A DNA stretch of 64,000 bases, taken from assembly GCA_036346275.1 (NCBI GenBank), contig CM070730.1:47414918-47478917 (forward strand). Direction: 5' to 3'. The DNA comes from Otatea glauca (Eukaryota; Streptophyta; Magnoliopsida; Poales; Poaceae). The position numbers and the translations under genes were made by a program. Numbering within the stretch: the stretch's first letter is position 1; each line of letters opens with the position of its first letter. Below the pieces are notes generated by a model that saw only the letters and a list, made by a program, of their open reading frames with translations, did no database searches and was not told where the DNA came from. Below, piece after piece: positions 43,363 to 54,832 of the stretch.

Positions 43363-43951
43363 ACTAAAAATCTGAAAAATGAGAATGTCAGAATTATTAT
43401 AAATAAATACAAAAGGTATTAAATTGAAATTTTTACTGATAGACTATATTGCCAAGAGGAACTCCTATAAAAAGTTTCAAAAAGGTTTGATAAGATATAA
43501 ATCTCCAGAAAATTTAAAAACAGAAATCTGTGCACAGTGCCTTGTCATAAGTTTTGTAAATTCTGTACAAATTATTTTCATCTGAAATTTCTTCAGTGCA
43601 TGAATCATTATCTAACCGTCTCTGAGAAAAATTATCAAAAATTTGCCATCAAGCATTGATGATCATTTAAAGCCCAACATCATTGCGTGAACCCTGAGAA
43701 ACTAATCGGTTTCACCTCTCATCCATAAAACAGTGCTTGCACAGTAATTGAGGCCCCGCATGTCAGCCTCACTTCTTCACTCCTCCCATCTTCCTCGAGG
43801 CTTCCTTTGCCTGCGAAAGCCAATGCTCTGCTTCCAGCTTGCCACCATGAATGCTAACCAAATACACTGCACTAAGACACGTAAGGGCACCCAAAATCAT
43901 TACCTGCCACGACCATTCCTCATCAAATCAGAGCAAAGGGTAGCGGCGCCG

Positions 43952-44482
43952 TGTGGAATATAAGAATTCGGGTACCCTCACGATCAGCCCAGAGACGTCT
44001 GAGAGAGAGGCCCAGAAGATATTCCCTGCGTCAGGCCCCACTGCCGTACGCAAGGGGGTACATTCCATAGATACTTGAGCATATATTTAGATATGATAGA
44101 TATGGTTGTAATCCGAGTCGTTAATAGGGAAGATGAAGATGTAAACTCTATCTTATTAGCCGACTAGAATCTTGAAACCGATCAGGACTTTGTAAGCTGC
44201 CCCACCCCCGCTATATAAGGGAGAGGGCGGGCAGCTACAGAGGGGGCCGATCGTCCAAGCATAGAGCAATCGAGCCATAGAGCATAGAACACCTCATATT
44301 GCCCAGAGCAAATAGCACTTTGAGCGACCCCAGATCCAAGAGATCAGCATAATTCCGGCTACAGATTAGGGTATTACCTCCATTCTTGAGGGCTGAACAC
44401 ATCTAAAATCCTGTCTTGTGTGACCTTGAGTTTGAGATCGGCGCCTACCCCATAATTTCATTACCGACTACTGAAGTCGGCG
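43952..44482 (+). repeat. Tat-2 5' LTR, 531 bp
   Basis: TGTGGAATATAAGAATTCGGG to ...gaagtcggcg. TATA box TATATAA at 44212-44218 in ccccgctatataaggg. The end forms a stem-loop: gccgac (44463-44468) pairs with gtcggc (44476-44481). It has a block (about 44090-44130) that the 3' LTR lacks. Confidence 0.85.
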
Positions 44483-44889
44483 GTTGCACGCAAGGTAGGG
44501 CGCTATAATCTTTTCCACGCACTTCGATGGCGGCAATCGGCGGATTCATCGCCACCTTCGTCTCGGCCAGGCCTTAAGCCGGAAACATGGACTTAAATCG
44601 CGGATCTTGGCGTGGAGAGCTTATCCGCTCGGTCCAAAACGGATCCGATCTGGTGAAGATCGAGCCAACCCATCTCGGTATGCGCTCGACTTACCCAGAA
44701 ACGATCGGCATTGTGAGGAACTGCTGCAATTTTCGCGGCGTCTTCGCGATTGAGGAGCAGAGGATCGATCTCCATCAAGAAGACCAAGAAGCTGCGGAGG
44801 AAGATCGTTGGCGTAGGGGTAAGGATGTTCCAGCGCGGTCTCTTTGATCATGCGGCCGCAATGTCCGCGAAGATATCCTGCAGTCCAGG
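44483..44889 (+). other. Tat-2 leader
   Basis: About 400 bp between the 5' LTR and the first clear gag sequence. The primer binding site should be right after 44482 (gttgcacgcaaggtag), but I cannot name the tRNA. Short frames at 44587-44851 on both strands have no recognised domain; the plus-strand one may be a decayed gag N-terminus. Confidence 0.45.
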
Positions 44890-46400
44890 TTGGGAGATCA
44901 ATCTATCTTTCGCACACCGATGCAAAACGTCATCGCCTCCAAGACGCTCCTCGACACGCTAGACCCAATGATCGCAGCGGATAGCCCAGCAGCCCCGATT
45001 GTAGCCCAAATCAAGGCCATGGTGATGGCAGCAGCAATCCAGCAGAACCAGGAAAAGCCGATGGGAGAAGCACACTCGCGCTCCCATGTGGCAACCCGAG
45101 TCGCCAGCAGCCGGACCGCAACCAGTCGGAATACCGGCAGTCGGTGTCACACACCACCAGCCGGGGACGCTCGCCGGATTCTCAACCGCGACCTCTGCCA
45201 GGACATCACAGCCAAGCGACAGGAGCAGGACGAGGAAGAAAGGCGTGGGCGCGCGGCGACTCTGGCGTTTGGCACGGGCGCGATCGGCGGCGATCAAAGA
45301 TATGATAACCGCGACGAGCACCACCGCCGAGGTGGGAGCGACGACGAACGCCGAGTCTTGGACTCACCGCGCCGTACCCCACCCCGACGTGTTGATGACC
45401 ATCGCCGAGCTAGAGGCTCGCCACGATGGACTCCCCCTCATCATGATGAGAGATCTATCGATGGATCCGGGTGTTTACTCCTCGGCTGCGCCGAGTGATA
45501 TGGCCCGAAGGATTCAATCCCACGGGCATCGTAAAATTCGATGGGGAGCGGGACCCGGAAGCTTGGCTGCAGGTTTACACCCTAGCAGTTAAAGCCGCCT
45601 GAGGGAACCAGACTGTCATGGTGAATTATCTGCCGGTCAATCTCACCCCCTCGACTCAAGCATGGCTCACGGGCCTCCCTGCAAACTCGGTGGACTCATG
45701 GAGTGATCTCTGCGATCAGTTTATTTCCAACTTCGTGGCACCTCGAAGGCTGGCACTCCATGGGACCTGTATCAGTGCACGAGAAGAAGGGCGAGGCGAG
45801 AGATTTCATCCGCGTTTCATGCGAAGAAGAACACCATCGGGGGCGTGTCAGAGGCGGTGGTGGTGGCGGCCTTCGAGAAGGGTAAGTGATCTGATTTAAT
45901 CAAGAAGATGTCGAGAAGCCCCGACCTCCGTGAAGGAAATGTTCGTTGGCCGACCGCTACGCCACGACCTCGAGATGCCTTGGGCGAGCGTCAAGAAGAT
46001 CGCCCGCCGAGAAGAACAAAGCGACAAGCCGAGTCCTCAAAACACAAGGATAGGAAGCGGAAGGGCGAAGAGCTAGTTGCGATGGCGAGCACAACCGGCC
46101 CGAGCTGTTCGGAGGAGGCACCGGACTCTGACACCGTCATGGAAGCAATATGTCCTTTCCACCCTAAGGGAAAGCATGCCGCCAAAGATTGCTTCACTTT
46201 GAAGCGTTTTGCGCGAAAGTCACTGAACAACCGGCTCGACCAAGGCGGCTGCTCCAAAGAAAGAAGAAGGACCTCCCGACGAAGAAGATTTCCGGAACCC
46301 GGCGGAGCCGAACTACATCTCGGGGCTCAGCCGGATCTGAGTCAAGCGGAAGCAAAACTTGTCGCTCGGAAATCAATGCGATGGAACCGCAACCCCTAGT
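44890..46400 (+). pseudogene. Tat-2 gag
   Basis: The start region FRTPMQNVIASKTLLDTLD (about 44905-44960) is typical of Tat gag N-termini. The capsid-like core begins PEGFNPTGIVKFDGERDPEA near 45505 and continues WLQVYTLAVKAA, a TGA stop at about 45600, then NYLPVNLTPSTQAWLTGLPA and SWSDLCDQFISNF (45621-45735). Frames then shift. A variant zinc knuckle CPFHPKGKHAAKDCFTLKRF is at about 46150-46210. The TGA stands where Arg (CGA) would fit, a C-to-T change. Gag is therefore not translatable as one protein. Confidence 0.75.
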
Positions 46401-46429
46401 ATTTGAAGTGGTCAAGGTCCCATCACCTT

Positions 46430-47091
46430 TGATCGTAGGGATCACCCCAACAGGGTCCCACATCCGAGTAAGTTTCCTCTAGTGCTTGACCCGGTTGTGC
46501 GCGTAAAGCTCAAGAGGGTTCTGATCGATGGCGGAAGTAGACTCAACGTCCTATTCGCGGGACTTTCGACGACATGAGCATTCCCGTTTGAGCTAAGGCG
46601 GCGCCCGACCATTCCATGGAGTGATCCGGGCATCCTCGTTCCCACTCGGGCAGATTTCTTTGCCTGTTACATTTGGCACCAAGGATAATTTTTGGACCGA
46701 ATATATCAATTTCGAGGTAGCCAATTTCGAAATGGCGTACCATGCTATCTTGGGAAGTCCCGGCCTAGCCAGATTCATGGTCGTGCCGCACTACACTTAC
46801 TCATTAATGAAGATGCCGGGACCTCGAGGCGTCATCACGGTCCGTGGAGACATCAAGCAATCCTCGCAATGCGACCGAGAAAATCATGAACTCGCCGAGT
46901 TGCGGGAAGCGTGCGCCGAGGCGAAAAGTATACAAACTGAGGCTGCCACGTTGCAAGATGAAGGAGACGTTCCAGCAAAAAAGCAGGCCACCTCAGGAAT
47001 CAAGCCAGGCAAAGGAACCAAAAGAATCATTCTTGACCCGTCCGACACGTCTAAAATGACTTTGATCGGGACAGGGCTCGAGGACAAATAG
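46430..47091 (+). pseudogene. Tat-2 protease
   Basis: Active-site motif KRVLIDGGSRLNVLF at about 46509-46555 (IDGGS at 46524-46538), followed after a frame change by QISLPVTFGTKDNF and EMAYHAILGSPGLARFMVVP (46730-46790). ILGSPxL is the second conserved retropepsin block in this lineage. A C-terminal acidic/lysine linker continues to a TAG at about 47089. Confidence 0.75.
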
Positions 47092-47099
47092 GAAAGCGC

Positions 47100-48070
47100 G
47101 CTCGTCACCTTCCTCCAAGCCAACAAGGACATCTTCGCCGAAGCCATTCGATATGCGGTGTACCAAGGAGGTGATCGAGCACTCTCTCCACGTCGGCGAG
47201 AAAGCGAAACCGATCAAACAAAGGCTTCGCGGTTCGCTCGGATCGCGGAACGCCATCAAGCGAGGAGATCACCAAGCTTTTAGCTGCAGGTTTTATCAAA
47301 AAGGTGTATCACCCTGATTGGTTAGCGAATCCTGTATTAGTTCAAAAGAAAAATAAAACTTGGCGCATGTGCGTTGATTATACCGATCTTAACAAGGCAT
47401 GTCCAAAGGATCCCTTTGGGCTGCCCCGAATCGATCAGGTGGTCGACTCGATCGTCGGGTGCGAAATTTTGAGCTTTCTCAATGCCTATTCAGGCTACGA
47501 TCAGATTTGCCTAAAGGCGAAAGATCATATCAAGACCTCGTTCATCACACCTTTCGGAGCCTTCTGCTACACCACGATGGCATTCGGCCTGAAAAATGTT
47601 GGAGCGACTTATCAACGCGCGATACAGCGGTGTTTTCACGCCTAGCTCGGGCGCAACGTGGAGGCATACATGGACGGCGTCGTGGTGAAGACTCGGGAAA
47701 GGAAGGATCTTATCACCGACCTAACCGAGACATTTGAGAGTCTGAGGACCTTCAGCATGAAGTTAAATCCCGAGAAGTGTGTTTTCGGAGTATCTTCGGG
47801 AAAACTGCTTGGGTTTATTGTATCTCAGCGAGGAATCGAAACCAACCCGGAGAAAGTCAATGCCATATCTAATATGAAACCGCCGACTTGCCAAAAGGAC
47901 GTCCAGGAACTTACGGGGTGCATGGCCACGCTCAGCAGGTTTATCTCCCGACTGGGTATGCGAGGAATGCCATTTCTTCAAACTCCTCAAAAAGCAAGAC
48001 AAGTTCCAGTGGACGCCGGAGACACAACAAGCATTTGAAGATCTGAAGACCTTCTTAACGACACCCCCGG
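47100..48070 (+). pseudogene. Tat-2 reverse transcriptase
   Basis: The main frame (47304-47645) reads YHPDWLANPVLVQKKNKTWR, MCVDYTDLNKACPKDPFGLP, SFLNAYSGYDQI, ITPFGAFCYTTMAFGLKN and GATYQRAIQRCF, the canonical gypsy RT blocks. A TAG at 47643-47645 stands where Gln (CAG) is expected. The frame resumes as GRNVEAYMDGVVVKTRE (47655-47700): the YxDD box reads YMDG (47667-47678), so the second catalytic Asp is Gly. MKLNPEKCVFGVSSGKLLGF follows. With a stop and a lost catalytic residue it is inactive. Confidence 0.85.
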
Positions 48071-48720
48071 TTTTGGTCTCACCAATGCCGGAAGAACCTC
48101 TGTTACTCTACATTGCGGCAACGACTCATGTAGTCAGCGCTGCAATCGACGTAGAGAGGGAGGAGTCGGCTCACGTGCACAAGATCCAACACCCAGTCTA
48201 CTTTGTTAGTGAGGTCCTGAGTGAATCCAAGGTACGATATCCACAAGTGCAGAAATTATTATATGCCGTATTTCTTACATCTAAGCTTAAGCATTATTTC
48301 CAAGAGCATGCCATTTGGTGGTCACCTCCTTCCGATTGGGGATATACTTCACAACCGGAGGCCAGGGAGAATTGCCAAGTGGGCGGTCGAGCTCGGGGCC
48401 TTGATATCCTATTCGAGCCCGTCTTGCCGTCAAATCTCAAGCGCTCGCCGACTTTACTACCGAGTGGACGAAGATCGATTCGTAAGCGATTACCAAGGAA
48501 CTCGAGTATTGGACAATGTACTTCGATGGTTCCCTCATGCTTAGTGGCGCAGGGGCTAGTATAGTGCTCATATTGCCAAGCGAGGAAAGGTTGAGGTATC
48601 TCCTCCAAATATTTTTTTCCTGCATCCAACAACGCTACCGAGTATGAGGCACTCATTCACGAACTCTGTATTGCCATATCCCTCTGTATCCAACGCCTGG
48701 CGGTTCGCGGAGACTCAATG
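48000..48720 (+). pseudogene. Tat-2 RNase H domains
   Basis: The first RNase H-like region (48000-48330) reads LKTFLTTPPVLVSPMPEEPL, LYIAATTHVVSAAI and PVYFVSEVLSESKVRYPQVQ. It lacks the usual catalytic Asp-Ala-Ser. A second RNase H starts YWTMYFDGSLMLSGAGASIV at about 48510-48570 and continues NNATEYEALIHELCIA (48635-48680), with the intact FDGS Asp and the EYEAL Glu. Two RNase H modules in tandem are a Tat-lineage hallmark. The frames are interrupted between them. Confidence 0.75.
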
Positions 48721-49013
48721 CTCGTGGTCAACCAAGTGCAAAAGGAGTGGTCATGTATCGAAGACAACATGGCGGCCTATTGCCAGGAGGTATGCAAGCT
48801 AGAAAGAAAATTTGATGGCCTGGAGCTCGTTCACGTGCTTCGACGAGACAACGGCGGTAAACGGTGGCGAAGATGGGATCTGCCGGTCCAGTACGTGGGA
48901 GTTTTCGTGGAAGAAATCCATAAGCCCACGATTAACACCCGGCCAAGCGCGATGCTCCAAAGAGGAAAAGCGAAGCGAAGTCGGTCATTATCCCAGATTG
49001 GACAGCTCCATAT

Positions 49014-50222
49014 TTGGATTACCTGATGAAGGACAAGCTAGCCGAGGATTGTGTACAGGCCGAAAGGATAATGCGCCGAAGCAAGAATTATGTGGTCATC
49101 AGAAAAGAGCTCTATCGGAAAAGCTCCTTTGGCGTACTGCGACGGTGTATATCAGAACAAGAAGGGAGAAATCTGCTCAAAGAAATCCACTTGGGAATTT
49201 GTGGGAATCACGCGGCGTCATCAACCCTGGTCGGTAAGGCTTATCGCCAAGGATTTTTACGGTGACGATCATCACGAGATCACGGAGGACGTTGTCCGGA
49301 CATGCGAAGGATGTGAGTTCTTCGCACGACAAATGAACAAGCTGGCGCAGGAATTACAAACCATCCCGATCACGTGGCCATTTGCGGTCTGGGGGCTCGA
49401 CATGGTGGGACCCTTGAAGAAGGCTCAGGGAGGCTATACTCATCTCTTCGTGGCCGTCGACAAATTCACCAAGTGGATTGAGGCCAAGCCAGTCGCCACC
49501 ATCATGGCGGCAAAGGCCAAAGAATTCTTTCACGAGATCGTGGTTAGATTCGGTGTACCCAACCGAATCATCACGGATAACGGCACTCAATTCAGAGGCA
49601 GAATATTTCAAGACTGGTGCGAGGAACTTGGCATAAAGATTTGCTTCGCATCAATTGCGCACACCCGAAGTAATGGGCAGGTCGAACGTGCCAACGGCAT
49701 GGTATTACAGGGCCTGAAGGCAAGAATTTTCGATCGGCTAAAGCCGTATGCCACTCGGTGGGTGAAAGAATTGCCTTTGGTACTCTGGGATCGCGAACAA
49801 CCCAGTGAGCAACCGGCGATCACCTTTCTTCACGGTATATGGCTCGAGGCGTCCTCCCTACCGAGTTAGAATTCGGATCCCCACGGGTCCGGAGTTATGA
49901 AGAGATTGCCTCGGAAGAAAGCCGGCTAGAAGACCTTGACCGACTGGAAGATGCCAGGGACGTCGCAACAATTCAATCGGCAAAGTATCTCCAAGACCTA
50001 CGGCGCTATCACGGTCGCAAAGTGAGAAGCCGCACATTCTCCAAAGGAGATCTAGTCCTTAGAAAGAATCAGAGGTGCGAGCATAAGCTCTCCCCAAGCT
50101 GGGAAGGCCCTTACATCGTCGATGAGGTGGCGCGCCCTGGGGCTTACAAGCTCAAGCGAGAAGACGGCACAGCAGTCGGCAACACTTAGAACATAGAGCA
50201 GCTACGTCGCTTTTTTGCCTAA
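49014..50222 (+). pseudogene. Tat-2 integrase and pol C-terminus
   Basis: The N-terminal zinc site is split between frames: EIHLGICGNH (about 49180-49210) and VRTCEGCEFF (49295-49325). The catalytic core is intact in one frame (49090-49869): WGLDMVGPL, then ITDNGTQF, then QVERAN, with exactly 35 residues between the second Asp and the Glu. A frameshift near 49840 leads to the C-terminal part with KLSPSWEGPYIVDEV (50087-50130). The final motif NTWNIEQLRRFFA has TAG (50187-50189) in place of TGG. The true stop is TAA at about 50220. Only the core is well preserved. Confidence 0.85.
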
Positions 50223-50471
50223 ACTTTGTAAATTAAATTGTTCCTTTGCGAATGAAAGAATCGATATTCAAAGTTATTTCTTACGTAATTTCTTCGATAC
50301 CTATGCGTCCGAGTTCTTCACTCCTACGATTTCAAGACTCTAAGACATGCATCACAGACCATGCCACAGAGCCTGGGGGCTGGACTACTCGGGCGCGATA
50401 TGTCGAAATTACCCAAACAAAGATGCCGACCCAAAAGAATCGAGCAAAAAACACCTTTATATATTTGAAAC

Positions 50472-53240
50472 TTACAGGTCTAAAGTCTCTACAATAGACG
50501 AAGAGGTGTCCTTGACCTCCTCCCAAAGCTTGGCGGCTCGATCCTCATCTACGTTGCGGGCGAAGCCTTCCTTAACGGCATCAAGATCCACTCGGGGATA
50601 GGGCGACTTGGTGATCGCCAAAGACTGGCTGGCACCATTGGACGCCGTTTCCTTCAAGAGATTCTTGAGCGTCTCGGGAGCTTCCCTCAGCCAAGAGATG
50701 ACCTGGTCCTCGCTGAGTGGCCTCTCGCCCTCAGGATGAAGCGAACTCAGCAACGAGTCGGAGGCATCCTGGAGCTTAGCACAAAAGGCCTCGAGGGCTT
50801 TGACCTTCTCGTTGAAGACGGCGTACTGCGCCCGCGTCTTGAACTTATAATCTGCTGAACAAGGCATTAGAAAAGCGACAAACGAAGACAGGGTAAGGCC
50901 GAGTTGTAGGAGTCACCTTCAAGCTCCTTCTCCGCTTTCGCTCTGGAGTCTTCTGCAGCTTTGAGCTGCCCTTGGAGCCTCGCGACGGCGGAATCCCGAG
51001 CTGACATGAATAGAGGAGGATCAAGAAGCCGGATGATCAGATGGAAGCATGAAGGGGTTCTTGGAATAGCTACCTCGAAGGGAGCCAATGACATCCAGCT
51101 TCTCCTGGCGCAAAGCATTTTGCTCCTCCCGTGACGCTTGGACCTCGGACCGGAGGGATCGTAGCTCAGCCGCATGATCGGCCCTGACGCGTTCCAAGTC
51201 GGCCAAGTATTCCTGGCGCGTCCGGATTTCAGGGAGCATCTTCTGGAAGTATTCGGTTTACGCTCAAGCGCTCCCTATTTTACGCAATTATCACGGCAAA
51301 GGTAACGCGCATGATGAGCGACGGAATCAAGAATGCAGCAATTGTGGAGAAGTGCTTACCCGGGCCGCACGCGCACAAGCCGCGGCGTGGATATAAAAAT
51401 CGTTCCTCTCTTTTTCCTCCTCCTCTGGGTCATCAAGGAGCTTCAAGCCCTCCTCTTCATCAATCCATGCAGCCTCCGTTATGAGCCGAGGGCGAGCAGG
51501 GACCGGCGGGACTCGGTGGATCTCTTTGACCTCATTGGATGGGCAGGAAGTTGACTCTTGAGCAGCAGGGTCCGGCATCGGAGCGGGAGGAGTAGGAGAC
51601 GGCGCCAGAGGACGGGAAGGTATTTTGGTATCCCCGAGTGCGGTCCCCACGACCGGAGAGCAAGCTCCCGGGGGCTTAGCGACCGCAGGGGCTGTAGACG
51701 GCGTCCCAACAGGAACTTCAAGCGAAAGACCCCTACGAGAAGATTTGTTAGCAAGCCATCGGAGCAAGTCAAATAGAAATCGGCGGGGTAACCAACCTGT
51801 CGGACTTCTTCATTTTCATCGGAGGCTTCTTCCGAGCGGCCAAGCCGCTCCCAAAAGGACCACTCGGCACCCAGGGCTCCTTCCGAACGCTTGAGTACTT
51901 TGGCAGTGGACTCGACAGAGACGCAAACTCGCGCGAAGGGAAAGCCGAAGGAGCCGGGGCTCACGCCGAAGGGTCTCGAATCTTGGGACCGCCAGCCGGT
52001 AGCCGGGGCTTCACGGGGTCTTTGGTCGCGGCCTTTTTTCCCTTTTTTGCTGCGGGATCTCCTGCGGGAGAGCTCACTCGCCGCTTCGTGGAACCACCCA
52101 CGCAAGTGGGCATCTCCGGAAGAGGCGCGTTGCTGAAGAAGGCAATGCGGTCCTGTGAAGAAAGACTGAGGGTTAAAAGACACCCCAAGACGAAGATAAA
52201 AATCTCTCGAATTAGCTCACCTCAGGAGGGGGGTGTGAAGTAGTAAATGACTTCGGGCATCTTACGGAGGAAACGTCAACACTCGGGATGAAGAATTCGC
52301 CGACCCGAGCGAATATTTGCTCCCTAGAAAGCTCATCGGGTCACTCCCGGGTCGGGTCGTCTTTCCCCTCGTACGCTAATCCCAGGTGAACTCGCTTTTG
52401 GGGTGGTCGGCGAACAACGAAGTGCGAGGGCGGACCCACCTGTGAGACCACTCTCCTTCAGCTTTTTGATCAGTGCCAGAAGGTCATGAACCTGATCCAT
52501 ATCGGCAGATTTAGGGGTGGATGTCCAAGAAAGAGATGCCTTAGGACTACGTCCGCCAAAGGAAGGAAGGGCAGGATCAGGGTTGGCACAGTAGAACCAC
52601 TCATGATGCCAACCCTTATTGGAGGTTTTGGAAGGAATTGCGAAGTAATTTTCTTGACCCTCATGCAGACTAGAATCCGACCCCCCAACGACCTTGGGGT
52701 CGCTCTTGGAGGGTAAGGTTTCGGGAGGTAAAAATGGCGGAAGAGATCAAAATGAGGGCAAATGCCTAGGAAGGCCTCACAAAGATGAACGAAAAGGGAA
52801 ATCTGCAGGATTGAGTTGGGATTCAGATTCACCAATTCGATCTCATAGAAAAAGAGGAGGCCACGAAGGAAAGTGCAAGCGGGAAGGCCCAACCCGCGCT
52901 GGAAGAAAGATTCAAAGACCACTACCTCTTCAGGGCGAGGAGTGGGGACGGACTCGCTAGCGGCCGGGCGGGCAGAGACCAAGACCAAGTCAGAGAGGAT
53001 CCCATCGTCCACCATGGACTGCAGTCTCTCCTCCGTCGTCGTTGAGGTCGTCCAATCTTGCGGCGAAGGCGGCGAGGAAGAGGAAGACATCTTTGAAAGA
53101 GAAGTCGGAAAGGCAAGGGAAAAGAAGGAGCAAGGGCGCAGCAAGAGAATGAACCGTCGGGCACCGTACGGCCTAAACTTTTTAAAAGGGGAGAATTGGG
53201 CCTTCGCCGAATCGGCGGAAAAAAGGTTACGAAGCGTCAT
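50472..53240 (-). pseudogene. Tat-2 antisense accessory gene, Transposase_28-like with coiled-coil tail
   Basis: Minus strand, convergent with pol and ending about 250 bp from the pol stop. The probable start is Met at 53090 (MSSSSSPPSPQDWTTSTTTE), not the first Met of the frame at 53240. The Transposase_28 / putative gypsy type transposon domain (PF04195) is clear: VVVFESFFQRGLGLPACTFL, RGLLFFYEIELVNLNPNSIL, FVHLCEAFLGICPHFDLFRH. After frame changes (52183-51327) a Pro/Ser-rich linker follows. Then come helices with heptad-like spacing: ADLERVRADHAAELRSLRSE (51239-51120), VARLQGQLKAAEDSRAKAEK and KVKALEAFCAKLQDASDSLL (about 50800). Breaks near 52470, 51480, 51240 and 50870 may be frameshifts or unspliced introns. 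Function unknown. Confidence 0.75.
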
Positions 53241-53575
53241 GTCTCTCCGGATTCCCCATGAATGATTTGCAGGCCTGTCGTTTCAACTCACGGAGTTTGA
53301 CAGAGTTTGATCGAGTAAAATTGGGGCACGTCGCTTTGTGCAATGGGGCATTTACTCCACTTTCCGCTCTAAGCGGGGCGTGGGCGATCTCCAAATTGGA
53401 TAAAACATATCTTCTCGCGGTACGCCCCACGTTGGGTCACAAGGTGGTTGCCGCATGACGGAATCATGTACCGTGAGTCGAGCCTAAACAGGCACGGATC
53501 CAAGGGTGTGCCCCATGAGGGTCGTGAAAGCTGTGCGTCGTATTAAACGAGTACGGACACCTTCGGATAAAAATG

Positions 53576-53905
53576 TGATACGCTCTAAGAGAGTCTAAGC
53601 CGTATCCGACATCAGTCGGGAAAGGGTATCACTCGGCCAAGAGCCACGTAAACATGATACGCTCTAAGAGAGCCTAAGCTATGACCTACACCAGTCGGGA
53701 ACAGTTATCACTCGGCCAAGAGTCGCATAAATCTTGATACGCTCCAAGAGAGCCGACTCGTGTCCTAAAGGACATGGGTATCATTCGGCCATGAGCCAGG
53801 ATAACCTCGTTACGTCCCAAGTTGTACTAAAAACTATATCTCGCAACAGTCGGATATGGGGATCGCTTGGCCAAGTGCCACGATGCGCTCCAAATCGAGC
53901 CTAAG
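53576..53905. repeat. Tandem array of about 73-80 bp units in Tat-2, upstream of the antisense gene
   Basis: Five units begin tgatacgctc or a variant at 53576, 53655, 53735, 53808 and 53881 (spacings 79, 80, 73, 73). Each carries agtcgg and atcactcggccaagag-type blocks. The array sits 340-800 bp upstream of the antisense gene's start, in the position of a promoter for that gene. Confidence 0.75.
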
Positions 53906-54093
53906 CTATGTCTAGCGGCAGATGGACGCCTCCTTCCAGGTTCAAGCAACACACGAGGTCCGAGACGCCCTAGAACAGGACTAATACACAGTCAAGGGAC
54001 AGATAAAAGAATCTTCTACAGAAGGTATTTCTTTATTATGTACAAAAAAATTCCCCAGGCATTACGCCTAGGAAACTACATGTTGCAGGAGAA

Positions 54094-54372
54094 CTACGCC
54101 TCCCTACGGCGCGCTCGGCCGAACGCCTCGGTGAGGGGATCCCTAGCCCTGTAAAGGGCAGGGACAACCTCGAGGAGTGCGTTGGCGGCCTCGCGGTCGC
54201 GCTTCTTTGCCAACTCCTCCAGCTGTTCTTCGAAGGCCTGGTCAAACTCTTCCCAGCGCTTGACTAGCCTAGGGTCCACCTTTGCATGATGATACCACTG
54301 ATGCATGATGAGTACAAAAGCTTGAAGCAAAATAATGGAGGGCAGAAAGTGAAGAGATACATTTTGAAGCAT
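54094..54372 (-). CDS. Hypothetical 92-residue antisense frame in Tat-2
   Basis: Reads MLQNVSLHFLPSIILLQAFV at the start, then a charged helical stretch (RLVKRWEEFDQAFEEQLEEL, AKKRDREAANALLEVV) and RDPLTEAFGRARRREA. The amphipathic Glu/Lys/Leu pattern resembles coiled-coil tails of the antisense gene family, so it may be an extra exon or a displaced piece of it. I recognise no domain and cannot tell whether it is expressed. Confidence 0.3.
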   Translation of the reverse strand: MLQNVSLHFLPSIILLQAFVLIMHQWYHHAKVDPRLVKRWEEFDQAFEEQLEELAKKRDREAANALLEVVPALYRARDPLTEAFGRARRREA

Positions 54373-54832
54373 TGGTACGCCTTTTATAGCCGATTTGGTG
54401 AAATTGAAGTAAGTGTGAAGATATTAAGCATCGGAAGCCGAAGAGGTTTGGAGTAAATGCAACTTGTAAGACGAAGAGTTTTGATAAAACAAGTTGACAC
54501 AGAAAATCAAGGCGACCTCGAAGACTGTCCGGTGATTATCCACGAAGAGAAGTAAAATTTCGGTCGGAAGAAATATCCAATTTACATTTGAAATACGAGC
54601 AAAGGTCCGTAAGGCTGCTCGCAACAGGCATGCCCAATAGAAGATTATGATCATTTGAAGTAAAAGTTAAGGGTTATATTCGAGTCCTTCATAATTCGTT
54701 CGCTGTAAGAAAAAGCCTCTCAACTGAATGGAGGAACCAGTCGGAAGCTCAAACAAAAAGACCAGGACAACAACTCAAGCAGAAGTTTAATCGGAAACAT
54801 AGCGATCGGATCATGAAGCACTCGGGGGCTAC

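Noticed and set aside
44587..44851. Overlapping frames on both strands in the Tat-2 leader
   Set aside because: No domain or supporting homologous text in Tat-1; at most a decayed gag N-terminus.
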